A DNA stretch of 64,000 nt from Chloroflexota bacterium (GCA_947475545.1 CANJLL010000005.1:1-64000); one strand, 5' to 3'. Counted from the stretch's first letter, positions 18,741-26,902 are shown. The notes: generated from the sequence alone by a model not told the origin. Made by a program: numbers and translations.

Positions 18741-19454
18741 CTACAGGGTGGTGGAGAAGGTTGGGCGGGCCTGCCGGGCGACCCAATATCGATAGGAGAC
18801 GGCGGCCACGACGAACAGCCCGGAGGCGCCGTACAGGCCGACCATGGCCACCGAGTCGGTGCCCGCGAGGACGCCGTGGAGCCATGCGATGGGGAAGATG
18901 ACGTGGCTGATTCGATGAATCCGGAGCCACAGGCCGGCGGGGAGGAGCTTGGTGTAGCGGGCCGTCAGGCCGGTGAAGAGCAGCGCCCACAGGGCGAGCG
19001 TGCCCAGCGCCATGGCCGGAGTCCGGTACGCGGAGGCACCCGGGATCAGCGCCCCGAGCAGTCCCACATCGGCCCATTCGTCCAGGACGGTGGTGACGAT
19101 GTGCGCACCGAGGAAGGCCAGCACGAAGACCCACGCGTTCTCGTGCCACGGGAAGAGCAGCTTCGAGAGCTTCCACGTCGACTTGTTGGTGGGGTGGCTC
19201 AGGATCAGGCCAAGAGAGATCTGAATCGAGAGCATGACCAGGGTGGTGAACCCCGCAGCCCTCGTGGCGAGCCAGATCTGGACCGCCGCCTGCCGCGCGG
19301 AGACGGGTGGCGCCACCTCCTGGGTGGCCGCGAGGATCACGATCCCGGCGACGGCGAGCACCGCAAGGAACGTCCCGGCGCGCAGGCGCATCGGCGGTCC
19401 GGTCTTGGCGGCGGGCCTGGCCGGTGGGGCCAGGCGGCGTGCGTCAGCGGTCAT
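18741..19454 (-). CDS. Ferric-reductase-like transmembrane heme protein
   Basis: The 237-residue integral membrane protein has about six helices and resembles the ferric-reductase-like transmembrane domain (YedZ/MsrQ/FRE superfamily), which carries b-type heme between paired histidines. Candidate ligands are the His residues of PWHENAWVFVLAFLGAHIV and LRIHRISHVIFPIAWLHG. It has no FAD or NAD domain, so electrons must pass to or from partners. The ATG at 19454 begins MTADARRLAPP; the longer frame upstream has no family similarity. It heads the operon of three coiled-coil proteins and ApbE, and a perfect 13-bp inverted repeat lies 39 nt upstream. Confidence 0.8.
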   Translation of the reverse strand: MTADARRLAPPARPAAKTGPPMRLRAGTFLAVLAVAGIVILAATQEVAPPVSARQAAVQIWLATRAAGFTTLVMLSIQISLGLILSHPTNKSTWKLSKLLFPWHENAWVFVLAFLGAHIVTTVLDEWADVGLLGALIPGASAYRTPAMALGTLALWALLFTGLTARYTKLLPAGLWLRIHRISHVIFPIAWLHGVLAGTDSVAMVGLYGASGLFVVAAVSYRYWVARQARPTFSTTL

Positions 19455-19492
19455 GGGGCTCCCGGTACGGCTTGCCTGCCCAGTACGAGTCG

Positions 19493-19521
19493 CAGATCGC
19501 CGAAAAGGTTTCGGCGATCTG
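19493..19521 (-). terminator. Perfect 13-bp hairpin between znuB and the heme-protein operon
   Basis: Arms 19493-19505 and 19509-19521 pair perfectly around a 3-nt loop. It lies 139 nt after the znuB stop and 39 nt before the start of the ferric-reductase-like gene on the same strand. It may terminate zinc-operon transcripts, but no U tract follows, so an operator or attenuator for the downstream operon is equally possible. Confidence 0.5.
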
Positions 19522-19659
19522 GGTCGATGTTGGGCGGCCCGGCACTCGCGGACGAGGGGGCCGATGGTCCCGGGGCGTGCGCCCTTGGGGGTCAGGTCGG
19601 GGCGTGACCGATGGCTGGTGCGGCCCGTCGACGGGCGCCAGGGCCCCGTCCGGCGGGCC

Positions 19660-20508
19660 TCAGGGCGCGGACGTGCCTCGTCGCCGGCGGCTCGCCAGGC
19701 CCGTCCGTGGCCCCAGCACCAGCGCCAGCCCGAAGACCGCGGTCTCCACCAGCACGATGGTGGCGCCGCTGGCCACGTTGAGCCAGTAGCTGGCATACAG
19801 CCCGAGGATCGCGCCGCCCACGCCGATGACGACCGCGAGCAGCATGAGGCGGTTGAAGTGGATGGACAGCAGCTGGGCCGTGGCCGCCGGGGTGATCAGC
19901 ATGGCCACCACGAGGATGATGCCCACGGCCTGCAGGCTGACCACGATGGTCAGCGCCACGAGCACCAGGAAGAGGTACTCGAGCAGCCCCACCGGGAGGC
20001 CGGAGGCCGCCGCCGCCAGCGGGTCGAACGTGGCGTACAGCAGCTCCTTCCAGAGCACCAGCACGACGACCAGGATCAACGCTCCCAGGGCCACCAGGCT
20101 CACCAGGTCACCCGTCGAGATGGCCAGGATGTTGCCGAACAGGAAGCTGAACAGGTCGGCGACGAAGCCCTTGATCGCGCTGTACCAGAACAGGCCCAGG
20201 GCGAACATGCCGACGAAGATCACGCCGATCGCCGTGTCGGTCCGGATCCTCGTCCGGCGGATCACCAGGCCAATGCCCAGCGCCGTCCCGACGGCCGCCA
20301 CCCCGGCGCCCAGCAGGAACGGCACCTTGAAGACGAACGCGGCCACCAGCCCCGGGAAGGCGGCGTGGCTGACGGCCTCGCCGATGAACGCGAGGCCCTT
20401 GAGCACGACATAGGTGCCCACGACGGCGCAGACGGTCCCCACGAGGATCGCGGCGAGCATGGCCCTGACGAAGAAGGCGTGCGTGAGCGGGTCCACCACG
20501 AGCTCCAC
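19660..20508 (-). CDS. znuB: Zinc ABC transporter permease ZnuB
   Basis: The 282-residue protein has eight to nine hydrophobic helices and matches the ABC-3 (metal) permease family. Typical segments are GLAFIGEAVSHAAFPG, AVGIILVVAMLITPAATAQLL and the Gly-rich GVGGAILGLYASYWLNVASG. It moves Zn(II) delivered by ZnuA using ATP hydrolysis by ZnuC. The start lies 3 nt after the znuC stop, and the gene is last in the zur-znuA-znuC-znuB operon. Manganese or iron transport cannot be excluded from sequence alone, but the linked Fur-family gene and the binding-protein ligands favour zinc. Confidence 0.92.
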   Translation of the reverse strand: MELVVDPLTHAFFVRAMLAAILVGTVCAVVGTYVVLKGLAFIGEAVSHAAFPGLVAAFVFKVPFLLGAGVAAVGTALGIGLVIRRTRIRTDTAIGVIFVGMFALGLFWYSAIKGFVADLFSFLFGNILAISTGDLVSLVALGALILVVVLVLWKELLYATFDPLAAAASGLPVGLLEYLFLVLVALTIVVSLQAVGIILVVAMLITPAATAQLLSIHFNRLMLLAVVIGVGGAILGLYASYWLNVASGATIVLVETAVFGLALVLGPRTGLASRRRRGTSAP

Positions 20509-20511
20509 GGA

Positions 20512-21498
20512 TCAGCCCTCCCCGTCGGTGGTGGAGCCGGCGTCGCGCGATTCATCCCTGGTGGCCGGCCGCGGCCCCCGGTGGCGGTGCGGCTGGGCGG
20601 GGCGCGACTCCTCGTGAAAGTGCGCCTCGCGGCCGTGCGCCTCGTCGTGGTGGTGGGCGTCATCGAGGATCGCCCGCTGGCCGCCGAGAACCAGCACATG
20701 TCCGCCGTAGGTCCGCGCCAGCACGTCCGGGTCCAGGATCAGCGAGGCGGGCCCAAAGGCCACCACGGTCCGGTTGATGGCCGCGACCTGCTGGAACCGC
20801 TCCGCGGCCGTGGGCAGGTCGTGGGTGGTGGCGATCACGGTCTTGCCGCGCTTCGCCTCACCCTCCAGGATGTCCATCAGCTCCTGCTGCGTGGTGATGT
20901 CCACCCCGGTCACCGGCTCGTCGAGGAGGAACAGGTCCGGCTCTGACGCGAGCGCGCGGGCGAGGAAGACGCGCCGCCGCTGCCCGCCGGACAGGGCCCC
21001 GATCTGGGTGCCCGCATGCTGGGCCATCGAGACCTTCTCGAGCGCGGCCGTGACCGCGCGGTGATCGTCGCGACCGGGCCGGCGCAGGACGCCGAGAGCG
21101 GGATAGCGCCCCATCATCACCACGTCCTCGACCGTGACGGGGAACTGCCAGTCCACGGTCTCCGCCTGGGGGACGTAGGCCACGCGCCGCGCCGCGACGC
21201 CGGGCCGGTGACCCAGGACCTCGACGCGACCTGACCACGGCTTGAGCAGCCCGGCGATCAGCTTGAGAAGCGTGCTCTTGCCGGCGCCGTTGGGGCCGAC
21301 GACCGCGAGGAGGGAGCCCGCCTCCACGGCCAGGTTGACCCCATTCAGCGCGAGGCGATCGCCGTAGCCGGCGGTGACGTCCGACAGCCAGACGTCGGCA
21401 TGGGCACGGGCGTGGCCCGCATCGATGCCGGCCGCGCTGCCGATGGGCGGCAGGTGGCTGGCGTGCTCGTGGGAGCGAGCATCGTGCGGGTGCGTCAC
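20512..21498 (-). CDS. znuC: Zinc ABC transporter ATPase ZnuC with His-rich tails
   Basis: The 328-residue ATPase shows Walker A GPNGAGKST, signature LSGGQRRRVFLARALA, Walker B LFLLDEP and switch His in ATTHD. It is longer than usual because both ends are His-rich: seven His in the first 35 residues (VTHPHDARSHEHASH onward) and eight near the C-terminus (DDAHHHDEAHG onward). These tails could bind zinc for sensing or storage in the cytoplasm. The GTG at 21498 lies 13 nt after the znuA stop with a G-rich ribosome-binding site, and the upstream frame extension lacks support. Confidence 0.92.
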   Translation of the reverse strand: MTHPHDARSHEHASHLPPIGSAAGIDAGHARAHADVWLSDVTAGYGDRLALNGVNLAVEAGSLLAVVGPNGAGKSTLLKLIAGLLKPWSGRVEVLGHRPGVAARRVAYVPQAETVDWQFPVTVEDVVMMGRYPALGVLRRPGRDDHRAVTAALEKVSMAQHAGTQIGALSGGQRRRVFLARALASEPDLFLLDEPVTGVDITTQQELMDILEGEAKRGKTVIATTHDLPTAAERFQQVAAINRTVVAFGPASLILDPDVLARTYGGHVLVLGGQRAILDDAHHHDEAHGREAHFHEESRPAQPHRHRGPRPATRDESRDAGSTTDGEG

Positions 21499-21511
21499 CG
21501 GCCCACCCCCA

Positions 21512-22450
21512 TCACCTGAGCGCCGCCACGATCCGGTCCACGTCCCATCGAATGAGCCCCTCGTAGCTGTCGGCCGGGGCATCCCCCAGCGTGTCGTCGT
21601 ACAGGTTGGATTCCACGACCATGCGTGCCTCGTCGGCGATCGCGTGGGCCAGCTTGTCGCTGAACTGCGCCTCGGAGAAGATCGCCCGGGCCCCGGACGA
21701 CTTGATGGCCGCCAGCAGGTCGGCGATCTCCCCGGCGGACGGGTCCTGGCCCGGGGTCGAGATCACGGACCCGATGACCTCCAGGCCGTACGCCTCGGCG
21801 AAGTACGGGAAGGCATCGTGCAGCACGATGACCTTGCGGTTGGCCTGGGGCACGGCCGCGAGCTGTGTCCGGGTCCACGCGTCCAGCTCGGCGAGCCGTG
21901 CGTCGAACGCCGCCGCCTGGGTCGCGATCTGCGAGGCCTTGGCCGGGAGGATCGCCTCGAGCGCCGTGGCGATCGCCGCGACGTAGCTGCGGGCGTGGGC
22001 GACGTTGAGCCAGGCGTGTGGGTTGGCCAGGCCCTCCTCGACGAGGATGGAGCCCGGCGGCAGCGCGTCGCCCAGCCTGAGCACCGGACCCTTCGACCCG
22101 ACGGTTCCCACGAGATCCGTCAGCGGGTCGTCCAGGCCCAGGCCGTTGACAACGACCAGCGAGGCCTCGGAGATCGCGACCAGCGTGGCGGGCCGGGGGT
22201 CGAAGGTGTGGATCTCGCCGCCCTTGGGCACGAGGCTGGTGACCCTGATGAGCGACCCGCCGACACGTGCGACGAGGTCGGCGAGGACGGTGGTGGTGGC
22301 CACGACACGGATGGCGCCCGGCTCGGGAGATGGCAGGTCCGGGGCCAGCGCCGACCCATCTGCGGCGACGCAGCCGACGAGCGCGAACGAGAGGGCGGCC
22401 ACGCCCGCGGCCAGGCGCACGACGATCCCGCGCGGCGACCTCGGGGTCAT
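21512..22450 (-). CDS. znuA: Zinc-binding lipoprotein ZnuA (cluster A-I SBP)
   Basis: The 312-residue solute-binding lipoprotein captures Zn(II) for ZnuBC. The N-terminal signal ends in a lipobox with Cys27 (FALVGC). Likely metal ligands are His81 (GGEIHTFDP), His145 (LANPHAWLN) and His211 (VLHDAFPYFAEAYG), plus an acidic residue near the C-terminus (NLYDDTLGD). The three-His arrangement favours zinc over manganese. The long His/Asp-rich loop of some ZnuA proteins is missing; instead, the ATPase carries His-rich tails. The ATG overlaps the zur stop (ATGA at 22447-22450). Confidence 0.93.
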   Translation of the reverse strand: MTPRSPRGIVVRLAAGVAALSFALVGCVAADGSALAPDLPSPEPGAIRVVATTTVLADLVARVGGSLIRVTSLVPKGGEIHTFDPRPATLVAISEASLVVVNGLGLDDPLTDLVGTVGSKGPVLRLGDALPPGSILVEEGLANPHAWLNVAHARSYVAAIATALEAILPAKASQIATQAAAFDARLAELDAWTRTQLAAVPQANRKVIVLHDAFPYFAEAYGLEVIGSVISTPGQDPSAGEIADLLAAIKSSGARAIFSEAQFSDKLAHAIADEARMVVESNLYDDTLGDAPADSYEGLIRWDVDRIVAALR

Positions 22451-22884
22451 TCGGCGGTCCGCTCGCCGGCCTGGCAGGCGGGGCAGCGCCCGAAGAGCTC
22501 AAGGCGGTGGCTGTCGATCCGGAAGCCGGTGCGGCGAGCGACCTCCGTGACGACGACCGCCAGCTCGGCGTCGTCGAAGTCCACGACCGTGCCGCAGCGC
22601 GAGCAGACGGCATGGTGGTGATGGCGCGGGGCGCACTCCACGTAGGCATGCGCTCCGCCGGGGAGGTCGATCCGCTCAAGCGCGCCGGCGTCGCGGAGCA
22701 GCTCCAGCGTCCGGAAGATGGTGGCCCGGCCCAGGGGCACCTCGCGGAGCTGGGCGTCCGCGGCGATGTCCGCCGCGGTGAAGTGACCGGTCCTGGCGGC
22801 GATCAGCTCGGCGACCAGGCGACGCGGGCGTGTCTGCCGGAGGCCGGCGCGGTCCACGGTGGGCACGGATGGCGTCTCTGTCAC
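22447..22884 (-). CDS. zur: Fur-family zinc uptake regulator (Zur)
   Basis: The 145-residue Fur-family repressor has an N-terminal winged helix (about residues 12-80, with PLGRATIFRTLELLRDAGAL as recognition region) and a C-terminal dimerisation/metal domain. Structural zinc would be held by Cys94/Cys97 (CSRC) and Cys134/Cys137 (CPAC); the regulatory site includes the PRHHHHAVC histidines. Position at the head of znuACB identifies it as Zur. GTG 22884 is preferred because the -10 box TATCAT ends 7 nt before it. The frame can be extended to a TTG at 22908, but that would place coding sequence over the operator. Confidence 0.9.
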   Translation of the reverse strand: MTETPSVPTVDRAGLRQTRPRRLVAELIAARTGHFTAADIAADAQLREVPLGRATIFRTLELLRDAGALERIDLPGGAHAYVECAPRHHHHAVCSRCGTVVDFDDAELAVVVTEVARRTGFRIDSHRLELFGRCPACQAGERTAE

Positions 22885-22891
22885 GCCGATG

Positions 22892-22907
22892 ATGATACTC
22901 AGTATCA
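22892..22907 (-). promoter_or_regulatory. Zur operator overlapping the -10 box of zur-znuACB
   Basis: TGATACT-C-AGTATCA at 22893-22907 is a perfect 7-1-7 inverted repeat. On the minus strand its end forms TATCAT (22897-22892), 7 nt before the zur GTG. A bound repressor would cover the -10 box and transcription start. The size and symmetry fit Fur/Zur boxes. Confidence 0.75.
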
Positions 22908-22937
22908 ACTAGACAGGTCAAGCCGGCGGGCCTGTCG

Positions 22938-23831
22938 TCAGCGTTCGAGCAGCGACTCCACGATCGGCGTCCAGGTCACCCGGAGGTCCGTGCCGATCGC
23001 GAGGGCGCCGTAGCCCAGGCGATCGTGCACCCACTCGAGCCCGGCCAGCCCCATCGGGAAGGCCGCGGTCGCGTAGGCATCCGCCCAGGTCAGGCTTGGC
23101 CCCACGACCGTGAGGCTGAGCAGCTCGCCCGGCGCGTTGCCACCCCGCGGGTCTCGCAGGTGGCCCGGCCGCTGGTATTGGCCCGAGGTGGCGACCGCGC
23201 GGTCGCGGACCAGGAGGACGGCGGCGATCGAGCCGGGCTCCAGCGGGTGCTGGATGCCGACCCGCCAGGGCGTCGGCGCGCCAATCGCCCGGTCGCGCGG
23301 GCCCGCGCCGGGCTCCGGTCCGCCCGCGGCCAGCACGTCGCCCCCGGCGTTGATGGCGTAGTCACGCAGGCCGGCCGCCTCGAGCACCGCCGTGCCCTCC
23401 TCGATGGCCCAGCCCTTCACGATCCCCGAGGGATCGAGGCTGCCATCCGGCCGGTGGCCGCGGGCGTCGAACGTGCCGCCGCTGATCCGGCGCAGGTCCT
23501 CGCAGGCCCCCAGGATCCAGCGCAGGTCCGGGCTTGCGTCCTCCTCGGCCAGCTCACCCCTCGAGATGCGCGACACCTCGCTGTCCGGGCGGTATGGGCT
23601 GAAGCGCCGGTCGATGTCCGTCAGCACGGCGAAGAAGGCGTCGAGGATGGGCGCGAGGGCCAGGTCCGGGATCCGGTCCCGGACATCGACGCCGACGGTG
23701 GTCCCCATCACCGTCTCCACGCGCGGCAGGCGGTCGCGGACACCGGGTGACAGGTTCGCGCCGGTCACCAGGGCTGTGCCGGGCGACGCGGCCAGACCCC
23801 GTCGCGCTGGTTGGTCCGCCGCCTCGCCCAT
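22938..23831 (-). CDS. apbE: ApbE-family FAD:protein FMN transferase
   Basis: The 297-residue protein has the canonical ApbE motifs: VMGTTVGVDV, RRFSPYRPDSEVSRI, GGTFDARG, DPSGIVKGWAIEE, INAGGDVLAAGG, AVATSGQYQRPG and the Mg-binding TWADAYATAAFPMG with Asp and Thr retained. It should transfer FMN onto the neighbouring FMN-binding-domain protein, encoded 16 nt upstream, whose SGAT motif is the acceptor. No clear signal peptide is present, so the reaction site is uncertain. It is the last gene of the module 25839-22938 (reductase, flavoprotein, ApbE). Confidence 0.92.
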   Translation of the reverse strand: MGEAADQPARRGLAASPGTALVTGANLSPGVRDRLPRVETVMGTTVGVDVRDRIPDLALAPILDAFFAVLTDIDRRFSPYRPDSEVSRISRGELAEEDASPDLRWILGACEDLRRISGGTFDARGHRPDGSLDPSGIVKGWAIEEGTAVLEAAGLRDYAINAGGDVLAAGGPEPGAGPRDRAIGAPTPWRVGIQHPLEPGSIAAVLLVRDRAVATSGQYQRPGHLRDPRGGNAPGELLSLTVVGPSLTWADAYATAAFPMGLAGLEWVHDRLGYGALAIGTDLRVTWTPIVESLLER

Positions 23832-23847
23832 GGCCTGCGGCTGTCGG

Positions 23848-24411
23848 TCAGCCGTGGGCCGCGTCGAGCGCGGCCTGGAGCGAGGCCTGGTAGGCGCGGC
23901 TGGTGTACGTGGCCCCGGACACGATCTGGATGCTGGCGCTCTTGGCGGTGAGGGCCTCGTTGCGGAGCACGGGGCTGCTCCATGTCGAGATGGAGCCCGA
24001 CCGACCGCCCGTCGGGAGCCGCACCGCGGCGATGTCCGCGATCGCGCCGTTGACCACGGTGACCTGGACCTGGACGGGGCCGTAGCGGGTCTGGACCAGG
24101 GTGCCGGTGAACACCTGTCCGCCGGCCACGACCGGCGCCTGGGTGGGCTGCGTGGTGGGGGGCTGCGTCGCCCGCGGGGTGGTCCCGCCGCCCGCCGCCG
24201 TCGGCGTGGGTCCGGCGGTCGCCGTCGCGCGCGCGGTCCGGGGTGGGGCGGTTGGCGCGGCCTGTTCGGTCGGATCGGGTGTGCCGCCGGACCGTGCCGT
24301 CACCGCGAGGGCGATCTCGTCGGGGCTCTTGAACCCGACCAGCAGGGCCGCGGCGAGGACCAGGCTGGAGATCACCAGCCAGAACCGGGCGTGGAGGGAC
24401 GGCTCAGGCAT
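23848..24411 (-). CDS. FMN-binding domain protein, predicted flavinylated
   Basis: The 187-residue protein is anchored by an N-terminal helix (FWLVISSLVLAAALLVGF), has a Thr/Pro linker of about 60 residues and a C-terminal FMN-binding domain (about residues 98-186, as in NqrC/RnfG). The flavin acceptor is expected to be Thr168 in VSGATYTS. The Asp often found three residues before the Ser is Gln162 here. The domain lies outside the membrane and probably carries electrons from the neighbouring heme/FAD reductase. The ApbE gene follows 16 nt later. Confidence 0.9.
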   Translation of the reverse strand: MPEPSLHARFWLVISSLVLAAALLVGFKSPDEIALAVTARSGGTPDPTEQAAPTAPPRTARATATAGPTPTAAGGGTTPRATQPPTTQPTQAPVVAGGQVFTGTLVQTRYGPVQVQVTVVNGAIADIAAVRLPTGGRSGSISTWSSPVLRNEALTAKSASIQIVSGATYTSRAYQASLQAALDAAHG

Positions 24412-24438
24412 GACCGGTCACCGGGCGGTCGGCGGTCA

Positions 24439-25839
24439 TCAGTATTCGAACCGTTCCACGTGGACCTGGCTCCGCGGCACGCGCAGCTGATGGAGCGTCT
24501 GCTCCACCCGGTCCATCATCGGGCCCGGGCCGCAGATGTACACGTCCTGCTCGCAGATATCGGGCACTATCCGCCACAGGTTGTCCGGCGCGAGCGGGTC
24601 CTCCGGCATCGCCGCCGACCCCCGCCGTCCAACGAGGTACTCGACCCGGGCGCCCCGGGTGGCGGCCAGCGCATCGATCTCCTGGCGCAGCACGAGGTGC
24701 TTGGCCTGGCGCGCGCGATAGAGGAGGGTCAGCTCGCCCGGATGGGCGGAGAGTGCCTCCAGGAGCGCGCGCAGAGGCGCGATGCCGATCCCGCCGGCGA
24801 TCAGCGTCACCTTGCGGCGCGTCCGCTTGGCGCCGGTGAGGATCCCGTACGGGCCCTCGGCCCAGACGCGGGTCCCGGGCCGGAGCCGCTGCATGGACCT
24901 GGTGTCATCGCCGAGCGCCTTGACCGTGATCCGGAGCCAGCGACCGTTGGGCGCGGCCGACAGCGAGAACGGGTGGCCGCTCCACCAGCGCGGACCGGCC
25001 AGGAAGCGCCACACGAACCACTGGCCCGCCCGCGTCGGGAGCTGGTCGAGGCGATGGCCGGTGATGTAGATGGACGCGACCCCGTTCCCCTCGTTGACGA
25101 CCTCGGCGACCCGCAGCCGGTGGCGAAGGTTGAGCCAGATGGGGTGGCCCAGGCGGAACACCACGATCAGGGCGGCCGCCGCGACGTACAGCGCGATCCA
25201 GTAGGCGCTGGCCAACTGGTCGTGCATGAAGTCCGCGCCCACGCTCAGCTGGTGCAGGAAGCCCAGGGCGATGGCCGCGTAGGCCAGCAGGTGGAGCAGG
25301 AACCACGCCTCGTACGACAGGCGCGAGCGCGCCGCCCGGACGGAGCTGATCCCCACCGCCAGGAAGATGGCGAACCCCAGCACGGAGAGGGCCACCCAGT
25401 CGAAGGTGGTCAGGATGGTCCATGCCTCGCCCAGGAAGGAGGCGTGGTCCCCGATCGAGTAGCCGAGGATCGTGAAGATCCCGTGCGCCACAATCAACCA
25501 GACCGCAGCGAAGCCCGTCCAGCGATGGGCCCACGCCAGGCGGTCGATGCCGAAGACCTGGTCCAGCCACGGGCTCCGGGACATGAGCACCAGCTGCACG
25601 AGCGACAGGTAGGCGGCAAACAGCCCGGTCAGCTGGCCGATCGCGGTGAAGGCGGCCCCCGGCGCCTCCAGCCCGTCCAGCCCGCCGTGGCGCACCCACA
25701 TCGCGGCGACGATGGCGGCGTTGGCCAGGAGCAGCCACAGGATGTCGAAGGAGATGACCGGCCAGATCCGAGGCAGCGGCACCCGCACTGGAGCAACCGG
25801 CATGGCGGCGACTGGGGCGGGGCGGCCGGGTGACTGCAT
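24439..25839 (-). CDS. Ferric-reductase/FNR-type membrane oxidoreductase
   Basis: The 466-residue protein fuses six membrane helices of the ferric-reductase type (about residues 25-235) to a cytoplasmic ferredoxin-NADP reductase-like module. Heme ligands are probably in AHRWTGFAAVWLIVAHG and FLLHLLAYAAIALGFLHQ. FAD is bound by HPFSLSAAP, NAD(P)H by LIAGGIGIAPLRALLEAL and CGPGPMMDRVE. There is no 2Fe-2S domain. It should carry electrons from NAD(P)H across the membrane via heme to the flavinylated partner encoded 27 nt downstream. The final acceptor is unknown. Confidence 0.9.
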   Translation of the reverse strand: MQSPGRPAPVAAMPVAPVRVPLPRIWPVISFDILWLLLANAAIVAAMWVRHGGLDGLEAPGAAFTAIGQLTGLFAAYLSLVQLVLMSRSPWLDQVFGIDRLAWAHRWTGFAAVWLIVAHGIFTILGYSIGDHASFLGEAWTILTTFDWVALSVLGFAIFLAVGISSVRAARSRLSYEAWFLLHLLAYAAIALGFLHQLSVGADFMHDQLASAYWIALYVAAAALIVVFRLGHPIWLNLRHRLRVAEVVNEGNGVASIYITGHRLDQLPTRAGQWFVWRFLAGPRWWSGHPFSLSAAPNGRWLRITVKALGDDTRSMQRLRPGTRVWAEGPYGILTGAKRTRRKVTLIAGGIGIAPLRALLEALSAHPGELTLLYRARQAKHLVLRQEIDALAATRGARVEYLVGRRGSAAMPEDPLAPDNLWRIVPDICEQDVYICGPGPMMDRVEQTLHQLRVPRSQVHVERFEY

Positions 25840-25994
25840 CTCCGGAGCCTCTGCCCGCTCCCTGAAACGTTCCTAAAACCCTGTCGGTTGCGGGCCAACG
25901 GTCCTGCCGCAACGGGCGATTCGGCTCCCACTCGGCACCGGCGTTCGTGCGATCCTCGGGGACGGGGGCCGGCACCTCGATGCCGGCGACTACG
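25840..25994. promoter_or_regulatory. Divergent promoter region
   Basis: About 155 nt separate the divergent reductase and DsbA-like genes. A hairpin of 7 bp (25968-25974 with 25981-25987) precedes the DsbA-like start, and TACGAT (25991-25996) there looks like a -10 box. No operator can be named. Confidence 0.4.
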
Positions 25995-26894
25995 ATGAGG
26001 TTCACCGTGCCGTCCCAGCCGCCCGCCAAGCCGTCCTCCCCGCCCCCGACCCGCCGTGAGCGGCGGGAGTTGGAGCGGGCGCAGACGCCGCGGGTCCGGG
26101 CCCGGGCTGCGGCCCAGAAGCCCCCCGTCTGGCGGTCGCCCCTCGCCCTCGTGAGCGTCGCGGCGGTGGTCGCGATCGGCATCCTGATCGTGCTCCTCCA
26201 GAAGCCGTCCGCCTCCACGGCCAACCTGCAGGCGCCGCCCGCCAATGCGATCAGCGTGGCCGCGGCGTCCCTGGTTGATGGCGAGCAGGTGGGCAAGGTG
26301 GACGCGCTGGTCAAGATCGAGATCTGGGCGGACTTCCAGTGCCCCATCTGCGGCACGCTGGTGCGGGACTACTTCCCCCGGCTGACGACGGACTTTGTCC
26401 TGACCGGCCAGGCCAGGATCGTCTCGCATGACATCGCGATCCTCGGCGCCACGGCCGACAACGAGTCCGTCGGCGCAGCCGTCGCCGCCCGGTGTGCCGG
26501 GCCGCAGGGCAGGTACTGGGCCTTCCACGACTGGCTGTACTACAACCAGGATGGTGAGAACAAGGGCGCATTCAGCGCCGATCACCTCAAGCAGATCGCC
26601 GATGGCGTGGGCGTGGATCGGGCCAAGTGGGATGCCTGCATCGCCGAGACGGCCCAGACGCAGGCGATCCGGGCGAGCACCGCCGATTCCGCTTCGCTGG
26701 GGGTCAACTCCACACCGTCCTTCCGGATCGCCGGGGGCCAGATCTCGTCCGGCCTCCCGCGCGCCTACGCGGACCTGGCCGCCCTGGTCCGCAAGGCCCT
26801 GCCCAGCGCCTCCCCGGCCAAGGCGACCGCGGCTCCCAGCACGGCGGCCAGCCCCGCCGCCTCCACGGCCGCCAGCCCAGCCGCCAGCAAGTGA
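25995..26894 (+). CDS. Membrane-anchored DsbA-like thiol oxidoreductase
   Basis: The 299-residue protein has a basic cytoplasmic N-terminus, one transmembrane helix (about residues 49-68) and an exported thioredoxin-fold domain of the DsbA/Thioredoxin_4 type. The active site is Cys116-Pro-Ile-Cys119 in FQCPICG, and the cis-Pro loop is NSTPSF. A further Cys in DACIAE may pair elsewhere. The C-terminus is an Ala/Ser/Pro repeat tail. The VKOR gene follows 8 nt later, so the pair forms an oxidative folding system. ATG 25995 is used, but it overlaps TACGAT; GTG 26007 would fit a leaderless message. Confidence 0.88.
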   Translation: MRFTVPSQPPAKPSSPPPTRRERRELERAQTPRVRARAAAQKPPVWRSPLALVSVAAVVAIGILIVLLQKPSASTANLQAPPANAISVAAASLVDGEQVGKVDALVKIEIWADFQCPICGTLVRDYFPRLTTDFVLTGQARIVSHDIAILGATADNESVGAAVAARCAGPQGRYWAFHDWLYYNQDGENKGAFSADHLKQIADGVGVDRAKWDACIAETAQTQAIRASTADSASLGVNSTPSFRIAGGQISSGLPRAYADLAALVRKALPSASPAKATAAPSTAASPAASTAASPAASK

Positions 26895-26902
26895 GCTGAC
26901 GG

